Assembly: GCF_023502325.1 (NCBI RefSeq)
Contig: NZ_JAMFLZ010000003.1
Span: 248,001-312,000 of the forward strand
Origin: Wocania_A spongiicola
GTDB taxonomy: Bacteria; Bacteroidota; Bacteroidia; Flavobacteriales; Flavobacteriaceae
Length of the DNA: 64,000 nt
Reading direction: 5' to 3'
Shown here piece by piece: positions 1 to 8,655 of the stretch (position 1 is its first letter; each line of letters starts with the position of its first letter). The notes under the pieces were generated by a model. That model searched no databases, was not told where the DNA came from, and worked only from the letters and a program-made list of their open reading frames with translations. A program made the translations under genes and the position numbers.

Positions 1-557
1 ATTCTTTTCTTTTCTACTTGAGGAATAAGGCTTTTAGCTCTTTCAATTGGTCCAGAAAGTATTTTTGGAAAAAAAGCTATAAAAACTGAAAATTGAAGTA
101 GGTTAGAAGTAGGTTTAACTTCTTCATTATATACATCAATTAAGTATCCTAATGTTTGAAATGTAAAAAAGCTGATACCAAGAGGCAATAATATTTTTAA
201 GGTATTATAATCAGATTCTAATCCAAAGAGATTTAAAACTTTAAAAAAGCCTTCATAGAAAAAATTAAAATATTTAAAATATAGTAATAGTCCAATATTA
301 AAGATCAATCCTATATTTAAAAACATTTTCTGTTTACTTTCTTTTTCAGTATTGTGTATTTTTAATCCTAAATAAAAATTTAGCAAAATACTTGTTATCA
401 GTAAAATTAAAAATCTCCAATCTGCAAATGCGTAGAAAAACAAACTTGTAAGCAGTAAAAAAATATTTTGTAACAGGTTAGATTTCTTAAAAACAGCCCA
501 ATACAATAGGAGTACAGGTATGATAAAAACAATAAAATTGAAAGAATTAAATACCAT
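1..557 (-). CDS. MBOAT-family acyltransferase (DltB/AlgI type), 3' end cut by window edge
   Basis: Reading leftward from an ATG at 557-555, an open frame continues to the window edge, giving 185 residues of an incomplete protein. It starts with hydrophobic helices and carries the stretch LPLGISFFTFQTLGYLIDVY, followed by FFPKILSGPIERA. This is typical of membrane-bound O-acyltransferases such as DltB and AlgI. The family moves an acyl group from a cytoplasmic thioester donor through the membrane onto a surface polymer. The catalytic histidine of the family would lie beyond the window. The start lies 9 bp after the stop of the carrier-protein gene, so ligase, carrier and MBOAT form one operon. 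The family call is secure; the transferred group (amino acid or plain acyl) is inferred from the neighbours. Confidence 0.85.
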   Translation of the reverse strand, partial: MVFNSFNFIVFIIPVLLLYWAVFKKSNLLQNIFLLLTSLFFYAFADWRFLILLITSILLNFYLGLKIHNTEKESKQKMFLNIGLIFNIGLLLYFKYFNFFYEGFFKVLNLFGLESDYNTLKILLPLGISFFTFQTLGYLIDVYNEEVKPTSNLLQFSVFIAFFPKILSGPIERAKSLIPQVEKKR

Positions 558-566
558 GCTTATAAA

Positions 567-806
567 TTAAATTTTTGATTGTATTACTGCTACCAGTGTA
601 CCCATATTTTTAAGCTTATTTAAGTCTCTTAGTTTAAATTTAATATTGAAGCTTTCTTCAATTTTGGTAAGAATCATCATGTGAGATAGCGAATCCCAAC
701 CATCAACATCTGCCGCTGTTAATTCATCATACATTTCAAAGTTATCATGCCCTAAAATAGAAACAAGAACATCCTTTATTTTTTCTTTTATTACTGTGCC
801 TTCCAT
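567..806 (-). CDS. Acyl carrier protein, DltC-like peptidyl/aminoacyl carrier
   Basis: This 79-residue acidic protein has the size and helical pattern of a carrier protein. The phosphopantetheine attachment site is in VDGWDSLSHM, with Ser39 as the modified residue. The tryptophan before Asp-Ser (WDS) resembles DltC and stand-alone peptidyl carriers more than the DSL of fatty-acid ACP. The gene lies 8 bp downstream of an amino-acid-type adenylation enzyme and 9 bp upstream of an MBOAT gene. It therefore probably carries the activated group from ligase to membrane transferase. It would need a phosphopantetheinyl transferase encoded elsewhere. The role as an aminoacyl rather than fatty-acyl carrier is inferred from context. 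Confidence 0.85.
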   Translation of the reverse strand: MEGTVIKEKIKDVLVSILGHDNFEMYDELTAADVDGWDSLSHMMILTKIEESFNIKFKLRDLNKLKNMGTLVAVIQSKI

Positions 807-814
807 ATTGTTAA

Positions 815-2299
815 TTAGTTAAATAAATCTTCTAAATTCTTTCTATCTGTTTTTCCGTTTGTGTTAAGCGGAAAATTATCAATAAACTTAATCTTTGTTG
901 GTATCATATACTGCGGAAGTTTTGTTTTTAAGTCTTCCAATAATTGTTTAGTTTTAAACTGCTTTGATTCTATTACTAATCCTATTTCAGTATTATTAGT
1001 ATTATTAGAGATAGCAAGAGCTACTGCATTCAATTTATTTAATGAGGCTTTGGCATGAAATTCAATTTCTGATAATTCTACTCTAAACCCTTGAATTTTC
1101 GCTTGGAAGTCAACCCTTCCATGATATAATATGTCACCATCTTTATCAACAGCACATAAATCTCCAGTTCTATAAAACCTTCTTTCTTCTCCTTTATGGT
1201 TTTTAAGAAAGAATGCTTCTTTGTTTTTAGCTTCATTTTTCCAATATCCAGGTGTAAGTTGTAAGCTGCTTAAACAAAGTTCTCCTTTTTCTCCAATGGG
1301 AACTTCATTATTGTTTTCATCAGCAATAATTGTTATGGTATTATCCATGTCTTTACCAACAGAAATAACACCATTATGTGTTTTATTTTGTGCATTACGT
1401 TTAAAAGTATAGTCCGTACAAAATACAGTACACTCTGTTGGTCCATATACATTAGCGATTATTGCGTTTGGAATACACTTACTCCACTCATTAGTTACAT
1501 CTAATGGTAGGGCTTCACCACAAAATAGACTAAATCGTACTTTAGGGCAGTCTATCTCATCAAAATACGGTCTTAAATAGTGCAATATCGACGGAACCAT
1601 AGGTAATATAGTAAGTCCGTGGTCTTCCATTAGTTCAAAAATATAGCTGTACTTAATCTCATCCTTTGGAATAGTATATATGCATGCTCCTTTCAGTAAT
1701 GGAAACAAATAAGCCATAACTGAAAAATCAAATGTTAATTCAAACATTTGCAAGCATTTATCTGTATTGCTGTAAGTGTAATTTAATTTCCAAAACGCTT
1801 CAGCCAATGCATTTAGGTTATTTAGAGTTATAGGTACACCTTTTGGAGTTCCCGTAGTTCCAGAAGTAAATAATATATAACCTAGATTGTCTCCGGAAAC
1901 ATTTTCGGGCGTTAAGTTAATCTTTGTTTGGAGTAACTTTTTAGTAAGTATTGTTTGATGACCACAAAATGTTATATTATCTGATGAATCAAGAATAGTT
2001 AGAATATCTGCCTGTTGTATGATAGATGTATTCCTTTCTATTGGAAAATCGGGATTTAATGGAACATAAGCTTTTCCTTCTAGCCATAGCGCAATTATTG
2101 AAGCGTATGTTTGGACATCATTATTAGTTACGAGGCCGATATTTAATTCATTCTTTTTAGTACTCTCTTTTAAAGAAACTCTAATATTTGATATTTCTTG
2201 TGCAAAATCTTTATAACTATAAAACACTTCATTTAAACAAAGTGCATTATTATCATAATTGCTTTGAATAGAATTTTGTAGGTTAGAAAGTAAGTTCAT
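815..2299 (-). CDS. Amino-acid adenylation enzyme, DltA-like AMP-dependent ligase
   Basis: A stand-alone 494-residue adenylation enzyme, expected to activate a carboxylic acid with ATP and load it on the adjacent carrier protein. Visible core motifs are A3 TSGTTGTPKG (residues 145-154), A4 TFDFSVM with Asp191, A5 NVYGPTECT (283-291), A7 YRTGDL (376-381), A8 GRVDFQAKIQGFRVELSEIE (394-413) and A10 NGKTDRK (481-487). An aspartate in the A4 FDxSV motif normally binds the amino group of the substrate, so an amino acid is more likely than a fatty acid. Length matches DltA (about 500 aa), and no condensation or thioesterase domain is present. The 244-bp gap upstream may hold its own promoter. D-alanine is a guess from the Dlt family; the real substrate is unknown. 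Confidence 0.85.
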   Translation of the reverse strand: MNLLSNLQNSIQSNYDNNALCLNEVFYSYKDFAQEISNIRVSLKESTKKNELNIGLVTNNDVQTYASIIALWLEGKAYVPLNPDFPIERNTSIIQQADILTILDSSDNITFCGHQTILTKKLLQTKINLTPENVSGDNLGYILFTSGTTGTPKGVPITLNNLNALAEAFWKLNYTYSNTDKCLQMFELTFDFSVMAYLFPLLKGACIYTIPKDEIKYSYIFELMEDHGLTILPMVPSILHYLRPYFDEIDCPKVRFSLFCGEALPLDVTNEWSKCIPNAIIANVYGPTECTVFCTDYTFKRNAQNKTHNGVISVGKDMDNTITIIADENNNEVPIGEKGELCLSSLQLTPGYWKNEAKNKEAFFLKNHKGEERRFYRTGDLCAVDKDGDILYHGRVDFQAKIQGFRVELSEIEFHAKASLNKLNAVALAISNNTNNTEIGLVIESKQFKTKQLLEDLKTKLPQYMIPTKIKFIDNFPLNTNGKTDRKNLEDLFN

Positions 2300-2543
2300 T
2301 TGATTATTATTTTATCTCCTAAATTTATAAAACTAGGTTTTAACGGTACATTATCTTAAGCACTATTTTTAATACTCTAATAATTTAAAATTTATTTCCG
2401 AGGGATGAAACAATAACACTGCTAACATACAGTATTTACAAGATTGTGCAATGTTTAATCTGTGAATTAACAATAATTTCGTTGTAATAAGGGTTCCTAA
2501 TATATTGAAGATATAAATTGGATTATTAAGTTATTGATAGGCA

Positions 2544-3101
2544 TTATTTGCGATTGATAATTTTTGCTGGATTTCCTACAACTGTGCAATTATCAGGAAC
2601 ATCCTTTACAACAACTGTTCCCGCACCAATATTTACATTATTACCAATAGTAATATCTCCAATTATAATTGCTCCTGTATAAATGGATACATTGTTACCA
2701 ATAGTTGGTCTTTTACCATTTACTTCTCCCACGGTTACTAAGTGATTGACATATAAGTTTTCCCCAATACTTTCAGCATTTAAAATGGTACTGTATGGAT
2801 GACCAGTTAAAATACCTCCGCCTAATTTTGTACTCATATCTATTCGAAAATATTTTTCTTTCTTACAATACAAATTTAATACACTAGATACGATACCTCG
2901 GTTTCTAAAATAAAAGATGGTTCTAAAATCTGAAGAATAAGCTAATAAATGTAATAACAAAGAAACTTTACTTCCACTTTTATTTTGAGCCTTAGCCCAA
3001 CGACCAATATCTTTTTCAATGTCAATCTTATTTTTACTCATTTTATAAAGAATGACATGAGGCATCAAAAAGATTTTAAAAATAAACATTACTAACTTCA
3101 T
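2544..3101 (-). CDS. Serine-acetyltransferase-like hexapeptide (LbH) O-acetyltransferase
   Basis: A 185-residue protein whose C-terminal two thirds are isoleucine-rich hexapeptide repeats (IGNNVSIYTGAIIIGDITIG, then NIGAGTVVVKDVPDN) forming a left-handed beta helix. It ends in VVGNPAKII, the usual tail of CysE/WcaB-type acetyltransferases. His101 in LTGHPYS probably corresponds to the catalytic histidine of the family. The N-terminus is shorter than in true CysE, and the gene sits in a sugar locus, so the acceptor is more likely a sugar hydroxyl than serine. Its start codon overlaps the stop of the upstream glycosyltransferase (TAATG), showing translational coupling. Acetyl-CoA as donor is inferred from the family. 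Confidence 0.75.
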   Translation of the reverse strand: MKLVMFIFKIFLMPHVILYKMSKNKIDIEKDIGRWAKAQNKSGSKVSLLLHLLAYSSDFRTIFYFRNRGIVSSVLNLYCKKEKYFRIDMSTKLGGGILTGHPYSTILNAESIGENLYVNHLVTVGEVNGKRPTIGNNVSIYTGAIIIGDITIGNNVNIGAGTVVVKDVPDNCTVVGNPAKIINRK

Positions 3102-4234
3102 TATTTATAGTTTCTTTCGTTATGTATGGCTTTAAACATATCGTTCCACATAGTCATTACTTTTTCAACACTGTAATTATTAGCATTTTTACGGGCATTT
3201 AAACCCATGTTAATAAGTTGTTCTTTATCATTTGCTAGTATGACTAATTTGTCTGAAAATGATTCATTATCACCTATCGGAATTAATATTCCGTCATTAT
3301 GATTTATAATATTTCTTGGTCCATTTGGGCAGTCAAACGAAACAATTGGTAAACCACATGCTTGAGCCTCTAGTAATACTAATGGAAAGCATTCGTTATG
3401 CGACGTCATCGCAAAAATAGATGCATTTAACATTTTACTTTTTATATCGCTTGTAGAACCTTTCAAAATTATAGTTTCTTTTAGGTTTGCCTCATCAATT
3501 TTTCTTTGTAATTGTGCAATATAATCAATATTGCCATCACCATAAATGTGTAATTCCCAGTCTGGAATGTTTTTACTAGCTATTTTCCATATATCAATTA
3601 ATAAATCATAGCCTTTAACTGGGGCTATTCTTCCAGCTGAAATAATTATTTTATTAGAAAGTTTCGAAACTTCTTTCGGAAAAAAGGTTAGGGGGTTAGG
3701 GATTACAATTGTATTATTACTTTTGTAATACTTCGATTCATCAGGATTTAATATTACTAAACGATTATATTTTGATTCGACATAATCTGTAATTTTAAAA
3801 AATATTTTCTTAAAAGTTATTCCTTTTTTGTTGCGTTTTTTTTCTTCAATGAATTTTGAATAATGAAATTCCTTTATTTTAGGCACCGTTCTATTTATAA
3901 AAGGGACAAAATGTGTGTCTGTGCTATGACTACAAACAACAACAATATCAGGACTTAATTTATTTACAACTTGTTTTAGTCTAAATAAATGCTTTATAGA
4001 TTTTAAAAGGTTCAATGGGTGGAAATAAGATTTATTTCTGAAATAATTTATACTTAAATCTTGAAAAAAAATATTTTCATTGAAACTATAGCATGGTTTT
4101 TTTTTCTGTTGTTCAGTAGTTAATATAGAAATTTTATTATCCAGATTTTTGGCTAAATAGTTAGCCTTTATAGAAAGTACTCTTTCAATACCCCCATGCA
4201 TGTAAACCTGATCAATAATAAATACTATATTCAT
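3101..4234 (-). CDS. Glycosyltransferase family 4 (GT-B) protein
   Basis: A 377-residue retaining-type glycosyltransferase. The N-terminal Rossmann domain contains the glycine loop MHGGIERVLS typical of GT4. The C-terminal nucleotide-sugar domain opens with IIISAGRIAPVKGYDLLI. It carries the E-x7-E motif as ECFPLVLLE, followed by ACGLPIVSFDCPNGP. No signal or membrane helix is seen, so it should act at the inner face of the membrane on the lipid-linked repeat unit. It lies 3 bp after the next GT4 gene, which it resembles in motif layout, suggesting an old duplication. Donor and linkage cannot be read from the sequence. Confidence 0.88.
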   Translation of the reverse strand: MNIVFIIDQVYMHGGIERVLSIKANYLAKNLDNKISILTTEQQKKKPCYSFNENIFFQDLSINYFRNKSYFHPLNLLKSIKHLFRLKQVVNKLSPDIVVVCSHSTDTHFVPFINRTVPKIKEFHYSKFIEEKKRNKKGITFKKIFFKITDYVESKYNRLVILNPDESKYYKSNNTIVIPNPLTFFPKEVSKLSNKIIISAGRIAPVKGYDLLIDIWKIASKNIPDWELHIYGDGNIDYIAQLQRKIDEANLKETIILKGSTSDIKSKMLNASIFAMTSHNECFPLVLLEAQACGLPIVSFDCPNGPRNIINHNDGILIPIGDNESFSDKLVILANDKEQLINMGLNARKNANNYSVEKVMTMWNDMFKAIHNERNYK

Positions 4235-4237
4235 TCT

Positions 4238-5353
4238 CTAGGTGTTAAAAATTAAGTCTTGAAATAATTTATCCCATTGAGAAACCACCTTTTCTGGTAA
4301 ATACCTTTCTACATCTTTTCTAGCATTTTTACCCATAGATTTCCTTAATTCTGAATTATCTATTAATTGAATAATACTAGTAGAAAGTTTTTCAATATTA
4401 CCATTCTCGACTAGAAGTCCATTTTTATTATGAGATATAATATCTGATGGACCAAATGGACAATCAAATGATATACATGGAACGCCGTATGCCATTGCTT
4501 CTGTTAAAACCATACCAAAACCTTCATATCTTGACGACATTATATATAATGATGCTTCTCTATATTTTTCCCCAATGTTTTTTTCTGGCGGGAAAAGATT
4601 AATAGAATTATCAAGATTTAATGAATTTACAAGGCTTTTTAAACCCATATTTTCATTAATAGTTCCATAAATTTCTAACTTCCAGTCTGGATGCTTTTTT
4701 GAAACATGTTTCCAACTCTTTATTAATCTATCAAACCCTTTTTGAAAGCTATGTTTTCCAACTGCTAAAACTTTTTTATTTTCTGAACTACTCAAATGTT
4801 TTTTTTCTGGATAAAAAGACAACGGGTTTGGAATAACTAATAAATTACTTAATTCCCATTCATTTTTATTGCCATTTGTAAGTACCACGAAATTATTAAA
4901 TAATTTTCCTCCAAAGTTCATCGCTTTAAACTTTAAAAAAGTAAAAAAATTATTAATATATGATGCCTTATCTTTTTTTATTTCAATATTTCTAGATACA
5001 TGCCTTTCATAAATCATTGGGCATGGTTTACCTATAAGTAATGGCGCAAAAAGCCCTTTAAGTCCATCATCACATACAGAAATAACGTCAGGGTTTATTT
5101 TTTTCAAAATTCGCCTAATTCCTATTAGATATGAAGATAAATAAGTGATATATTTTCCTCTAGTTTCGATATTGTGATAAATAATTTTATCACTAAACTT
5201 ATAAAAATGGGAGCTATTCTGCTCATTCAATGAGATTATATGTACTTCATAACCAAAGTTATCTACCAAGTAACTTGCCTTTATTGATAACACGCGTTCT
5301 AAACCCCCAGGTCCAGATATACCATTGGTAATGTATAGAATTTTATGCGCCAT
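4238..5353 (-). CDS. Glycosyltransferase family 4 (GT-B) protein
   Basis: A 371-residue GT4 enzyme with the N-terminal loop SGPGGLERVLSIKASYLV and a C-terminal donor domain beginning VLAVGKHSFQKGFDRLI. The E-x7-E motif is EGFGMVLTE, followed by AYGVPCISFDCPFGPSDIIS. The last phrase is nearly the same as in the following GT4 gene (SFDCPNGPRNII), so the two are probably paralogues adding successive sugars. It starts 8 bp after the methyltransferase gene in the same minus-strand operon. The protein is soluble or membrane-associated, with no transmembrane segment. Donor sugar is unknown. Confidence 0.88.
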   Translation of the reverse strand: MAHKILYITNGISGPGGLERVLSIKASYLVDNFGYEVHIISLNEQNSSHFYKFSDKIIYHNIETRGKYITYLSSYLIGIRRILKKINPDVISVCDDGLKGLFAPLLIGKPCPMIYERHVSRNIEIKKDKASYINNFFTFLKFKAMNFGGKLFNNFVVLTNGNKNEWELSNLLVIPNPLSFYPEKKHLSSSENKKVLAVGKHSFQKGFDRLIKSWKHVSKKHPDWKLEIYGTINENMGLKSLVNSLNLDNSINLFPPEKNIGEKYREASLYIMSSRYEGFGMVLTEAMAYGVPCISFDCPFGPSDIISHNKNGLLVENGNIEKLSTSIIQLIDNSELRKSMGKNARKDVERYLPEKVVSQWDKLFQDLIFNT

Positions 5354-5361
5354 TATTATAT

Positions 5362-6324
5362 TTACTTTTTTAGAACAATATCTAAATAAGGATTACAAAA
5401 ACCAGTGTGAAGGTTTCTTTTTAAAGATTTTAAAAACTTAATGTAGCGCATGCCTTTAAATCCAGCTTTTAGTAAGGTGGTTTTTTCAAACTGCATTAAA
5501 GAACCAACAACATTTAAATCTTTTAGTGGTGCTATAGCAATTTCAAATTCGTGATAACTTGCACCGCGACCCCAACGCGCAAAATTAACCCTGTTTTCGT
5601 CGTTCAATTCTTTTTTATACGAATCTTGGAAATTCTTTCGTTGTGAAAATTTTGAATAATGAAATGCAAGATCATCTGGTAACCAATCATAAAACGGCAT
5701 TGCAGCTGTATGCGAATCAAAATACCACAATCTATTTGGTGTTTCAATAACTGATAAAAATCCACCTTCTGGTAACATGTCCCATGCTTGTTTAAGAGAA
5801 GATAGTCTTTCTTCAATAGTCATATGCTCAAGTACAGCATAATAGATAATGAAATCAAACTTTTTATCATCGAAATTTTCTTTAATTTCATCTGCATTCA
5901 TTAAATGCAATTCGGTATCAAAACCTGCCATTTTCATTCTGTCTTTTGCAACATTTAAAGCACCTTCATCAACATCTATTCCAGTTACTTTAGCTCCTTG
6001 TTCGCTTAATGCAAGTGTTGATATTCCAGTACCACAGCCAATTTCTAAAACCCTAGCTCCGTTAAGGTCTTTTATACTATTTAACCAAGGTGCAATTCGG
6101 TTTCTATTATAATATAACCTTTCAAATAACTGTCCATTTATGGCACTATTATATTCCTCTTTTGATAATTTACTTTTAGTGTCACCTCTATCTAGGTAAT
6201 TTTTTTCAAGCGAATTTCTTAGATTGTTAATTTGCTCATCACTAAATTCTAAATGGTTTTTCTGCATTGACTTTGGTGCAGTATAAAAAAGTTTTTTAGT
6301 AATTGATTTCATCAATGTTTTCAT
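5362..6324 (-). CDS. Class I SAM-dependent methyltransferase
   Basis: A 320-residue protein with an N-terminal extension of about 85 residues and a Rossmann methyltransferase core. Motif I is VLEIGCGTG (residues 92-100), followed by VTGIDVDEGAL, which holds the acidic residue that binds the SAM ribose. Further on come FIIYYAVLEHM and LPEGGFLSVIETPNRLW. The order fits the UbiG/Methyltransf_11 group found in polysaccharide loci, where such enzymes O-methylate a sugar or cap the chain. It is 21 bp downstream of the pyruvyl transferase and 8 bp upstream of a GT4. Methylation of a sugar in this polymer is inferred from the location only. Confidence 0.8.
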   Translation of the reverse strand: MKTLMKSITKKLFYTAPKSMQKNHLEFSDEQINNLRNSLEKNYLDRGDTKSKLSKEEYNSAINGQLFERLYYNRNRIAPWLNSIKDLNGARVLEIGCGTGISTLALSEQGAKVTGIDVDEGALNVAKDRMKMAGFDTELHLMNADEIKENFDDKKFDFIIYYAVLEHMTIEERLSSLKQAWDMLPEGGFLSVIETPNRLWYFDSHTAAMPFYDWLPDDLAFHYSKFSQRKNFQDSYKKELNDENRVNFARWGRGASYHEFEIAIAPLKDLNVVGSLMQFEKTTLLKAGFKGMRYIKFLKSLKRNLHTGFCNPYLDIVLKK

Positions 6325-6345
6325 ATCTATAAGTTTTCGGGTTGG

Positions 6346-7311
6346 TTAAATTTGCGATTTCACCTTTTCTTTTAATGCATTAGCCAAATCATGGTGCTTT
6401 TCAAGGTTTTTTACATTAGTATTTCTGTTAATTTTACCTTGTAAACCAAAATTTGATGAAAATTCGCCAGTTTTACTGTTAATATCTATGCGATTGAACA
6501 ACTCTAAAATGCCATCAAATCTGCAAGAATCTACAAAGCTATCAAAACCATTAATAAAAATAACAGGAGTTCCAAGTGCTAAACAAGGTAGTGCACAATG
6601 AATTCTTGAAGTAATGACTAACTTTGCTTTTGCATATTTTTTTAATAGGGTTTCAGCCATTTCAAATTTTTCTTCATCTGTATATCTATTTGATGGTGGC
6701 TCTTGATTAATAAACTCTGATGAATTTAATAAGTCTGTACTAATAAAATTCTTTAGATGTTTGTTCTTTTTAGAAAGTTGAAAAGCAGTTCCATTTAATA
6801 TGTTGCGTATTGTGATTTTTGCATTATAGAATATCTTTTCTGATCTAGGATAACTATATAAGGGGTCAACAATATAAATATTTTCATCTCTTTCAGAATC
6901 ATCAACTTTATAGGAATCTAAAGTTAGTGTTAAGCACCCTGTAAAATAAGCATCAATTCCCTTAGCTTTTAAAGTGTCTGCTGTAAACTGATCTCTACAT
7001 CCAATAGGCTCATGCTTTTTTAAGTATGCAATTCCTTTGTCACTCAACATTGCAGGAGCTGCAGTATTATTCATATGAAAAGACACAAATACCGGCGAAA
7101 TATCTTCAGATGGTATCCAATTATGTATGTTATGTGTAAACCAACCATTCATAATCAGTCTTGTCTTTTCTCCTTTATATTCTGCCAATTTTTCTCTATT
7201 TAAAAGCATATCAACTTTTGGTAAAAATTGCTTAGCTGCTAAACTTTGTATATTATCACCAACATTAAAAAAGCGTTTATTCTCGTCGTATTTAAGTAAT
7301 CCGTATTTCAT
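6346..7311 (-). CDS. Polysaccharide pyruvyl transferase family protein
   Basis: This 321-residue protein matches the PS_pyruv_trans family. An N-terminal NVGDNIQSLAAKQFLP is followed by IGCRDQFTADTLKAKGI and DAYFTGCLTLTL. The C-terminal half carries LVITSRIHCALPCLALGTPV, where the Arg-His pair is the family's active-site signature. Family members transfer pyruvate from phosphoenolpyruvate onto a sugar as a ketal, adding negative charge. It lies between the PP-loop gene and the methyltransferase gene in the minus-strand operon. No membrane segment is visible. The family is clear; the acceptor sugar is not. Confidence 0.88.
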   Translation of the reverse strand: MKYGLLKYDENKRFFNVGDNIQSLAAKQFLPKVDMLLNREKLAEYKGEKTRLIMNGWFTHNIHNWIPSEDISPVFVSFHMNNTAAPAMLSDKGIAYLKKHEPIGCRDQFTADTLKAKGIDAYFTGCLTLTLDSYKVDDSERDENIYIVDPLYSYPRSEKIFYNAKITIRNILNGTAFQLSKKNKHLKNFISTDLLNSSEFINQEPPSNRYTDEEKFEMAETLLKKYAKAKLVITSRIHCALPCLALGTPVIFINGFDSFVDSCRFDGILELFNRIDINSKTGEFSSNFGLQGKINRNTNVKNLEKHHDLANALKEKVKSQI

Positions 7312-7364
7312 TTTATTGTATCTGGTTGGTTATTTTTATATTAGTTATAGTTGTACTTGTTTAA

Positions 7365-8651
7365 TTAAGAAGGTTTTACTTTTTTAATTAAATTGTAAAC
7401 TTTAGAAAACTTATTTCTTAAAATAAATTTAATTTTTTGATTACCACTATTAGTCTTTAAATATATCTCATCTAGAAGATTATCAATTTTTCCATTTGCG
7501 ATATCTTTAATTTGAGATAATTCCTTTTCTTTATTTTTAAAAACATATGGGTTTGTTGTAGTTTTTGCTTTCTCCATAAGTTCCCACCAGAAGTATTGCA
7601 TTCCCTTATTAGAGTTGCCAATCTTTAATGTTTTAAACATTTCATCATAATAGTTTTCATCTACATCAAATCCATAATTATTTGGGTTTTCACCAGCGAG
7701 TACTAAGCCTAATATAGTTCTGTAGCATTTTTCACAATTACTACAATTAAACTGGTCCCTTACTTCAGAATAACATACTCTAAGGCGGAATGATTCATCT
7801 AATTTTGATGAAAAATTTGCAATTAAATCTACTTTATCTTGTCTTCTTAACTCAAATGCATCATGGTGTATTTGAATACCTGCCCAAGTTATTTTTTCAT
7901 CTATTTCGGGTTTTGAACCCCATACTACATCCATTTGATCTGAGTACGTTGATGAAATTGTAAGATGTGCGTAGCCATTAATAAATGATAGAGGAGATAC
8001 AACTCCTAATAATGACAAACCATGCTGGACTTTCCCCCACCAGCCTAAGCCTTCTATTAACAGGTTAACTTCATAAGTATAAAAATCACGAACATTAGAC
8101 TCTATAAAATTCTTATTGTTTCTCTGTAATAAAGTCTGACCTTCAATAAACGTTTTTAAGTCATCCCATTGCTCAGTATCTTTTATAGCAATGTCTGGTC
8201 CATGTATAGTTACTAAATCTGGTAAATTATCTATTTCTCGAATATAAGTAGCAAACGCATCAACACCTCCACTAAATAGCAATGCGTGTTTTTTACCTTT
8301 TATTTTGTTCTTTACTAAATTATTAACTGTTAAGCTACTAGCAAGAGTATAAGAAGCATCTCTTAGCTCAAACTGGTTTTTTACAAGTTTCATAGAATTA
8401 TAAAAATCCTCATCCAATTCATCTACCTCAACATTAAAACATCCATACCAAGCTATGGTTAAGATATTTGACAAGAAGGGAATGGCTAGAATACTTTTTG
8501 GAATATGGCTAACATCTACTTCATATTCTACATATAAAGGCTGATCTTCATTGAAAAATTTTTTGATTTTATTCCCAATTGAGTAGTCATAAATAACTCT
8601 CTTCCCATTATTTGAAAAAGAAATATTATTAAGTTTTAATACGTTGTTCAT
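7365..8651 (-). CDS. PP-loop ATP pyrophosphatase protein with QueC-like zinc site, function unknown
   Basis: A 428-residue protein with no close named family that I recognise. Residues 123-133 (ALLFSGGVDAF) form the SGGxDS-type PP-loop of N-type ATP pyrophosphatases, with Ala in place of the last Ser. Four cysteines follow as C293-x9-C303-x2-C306-x2-C309 (NCSNCEKCYRT), close to the zinc site of QueC (C-x8-C-x2-C-x2-C). Relatives such as QueC and asparagine synthetase activate a carboxylate or carbonyl with ATP and add nitrogen. In this operon the locus also makes a probable uronic acid, so amidation of a sugar carboxylate is a reasonable guess. The N-terminal 120 residues have no visible motif. 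It begins 4 bp after the flippase gene. Confidence 0.7.
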   Translation of the reverse strand: MNNVLKLNNISFSNNGKRVIYDYSIGNKIKKFFNEDQPLYVEYEVDVSHIPKSILAIPFLSNILTIAWYGCFNVEVDELDEDFYNSMKLVKNQFELRDASYTLASSLTVNNLVKNKIKGKKHALLFSGGVDAFATYIREIDNLPDLVTIHGPDIAIKDTEQWDDLKTFIEGQTLLQRNNKNFIESNVRDFYTYEVNLLIEGLGWWGKVQHGLSLLGVVSPLSFINGYAHLTISSTYSDQMDVVWGSKPEIDEKITWAGIQIHHDAFELRRQDKVDLIANFSSKLDESFRLRVCYSEVRDQFNCSNCEKCYRTILGLVLAGENPNNYGFDVDENYYDEMFKTLKIGNSNKGMQYFWWELMEKAKTTTNPYVFKNKEKELSQIKDIANGKIDNLLDEIYLKTNSGNQKIKFILRNKFSKVYNLIKKVKPS

Positions 8652-8655
8652 ATTT

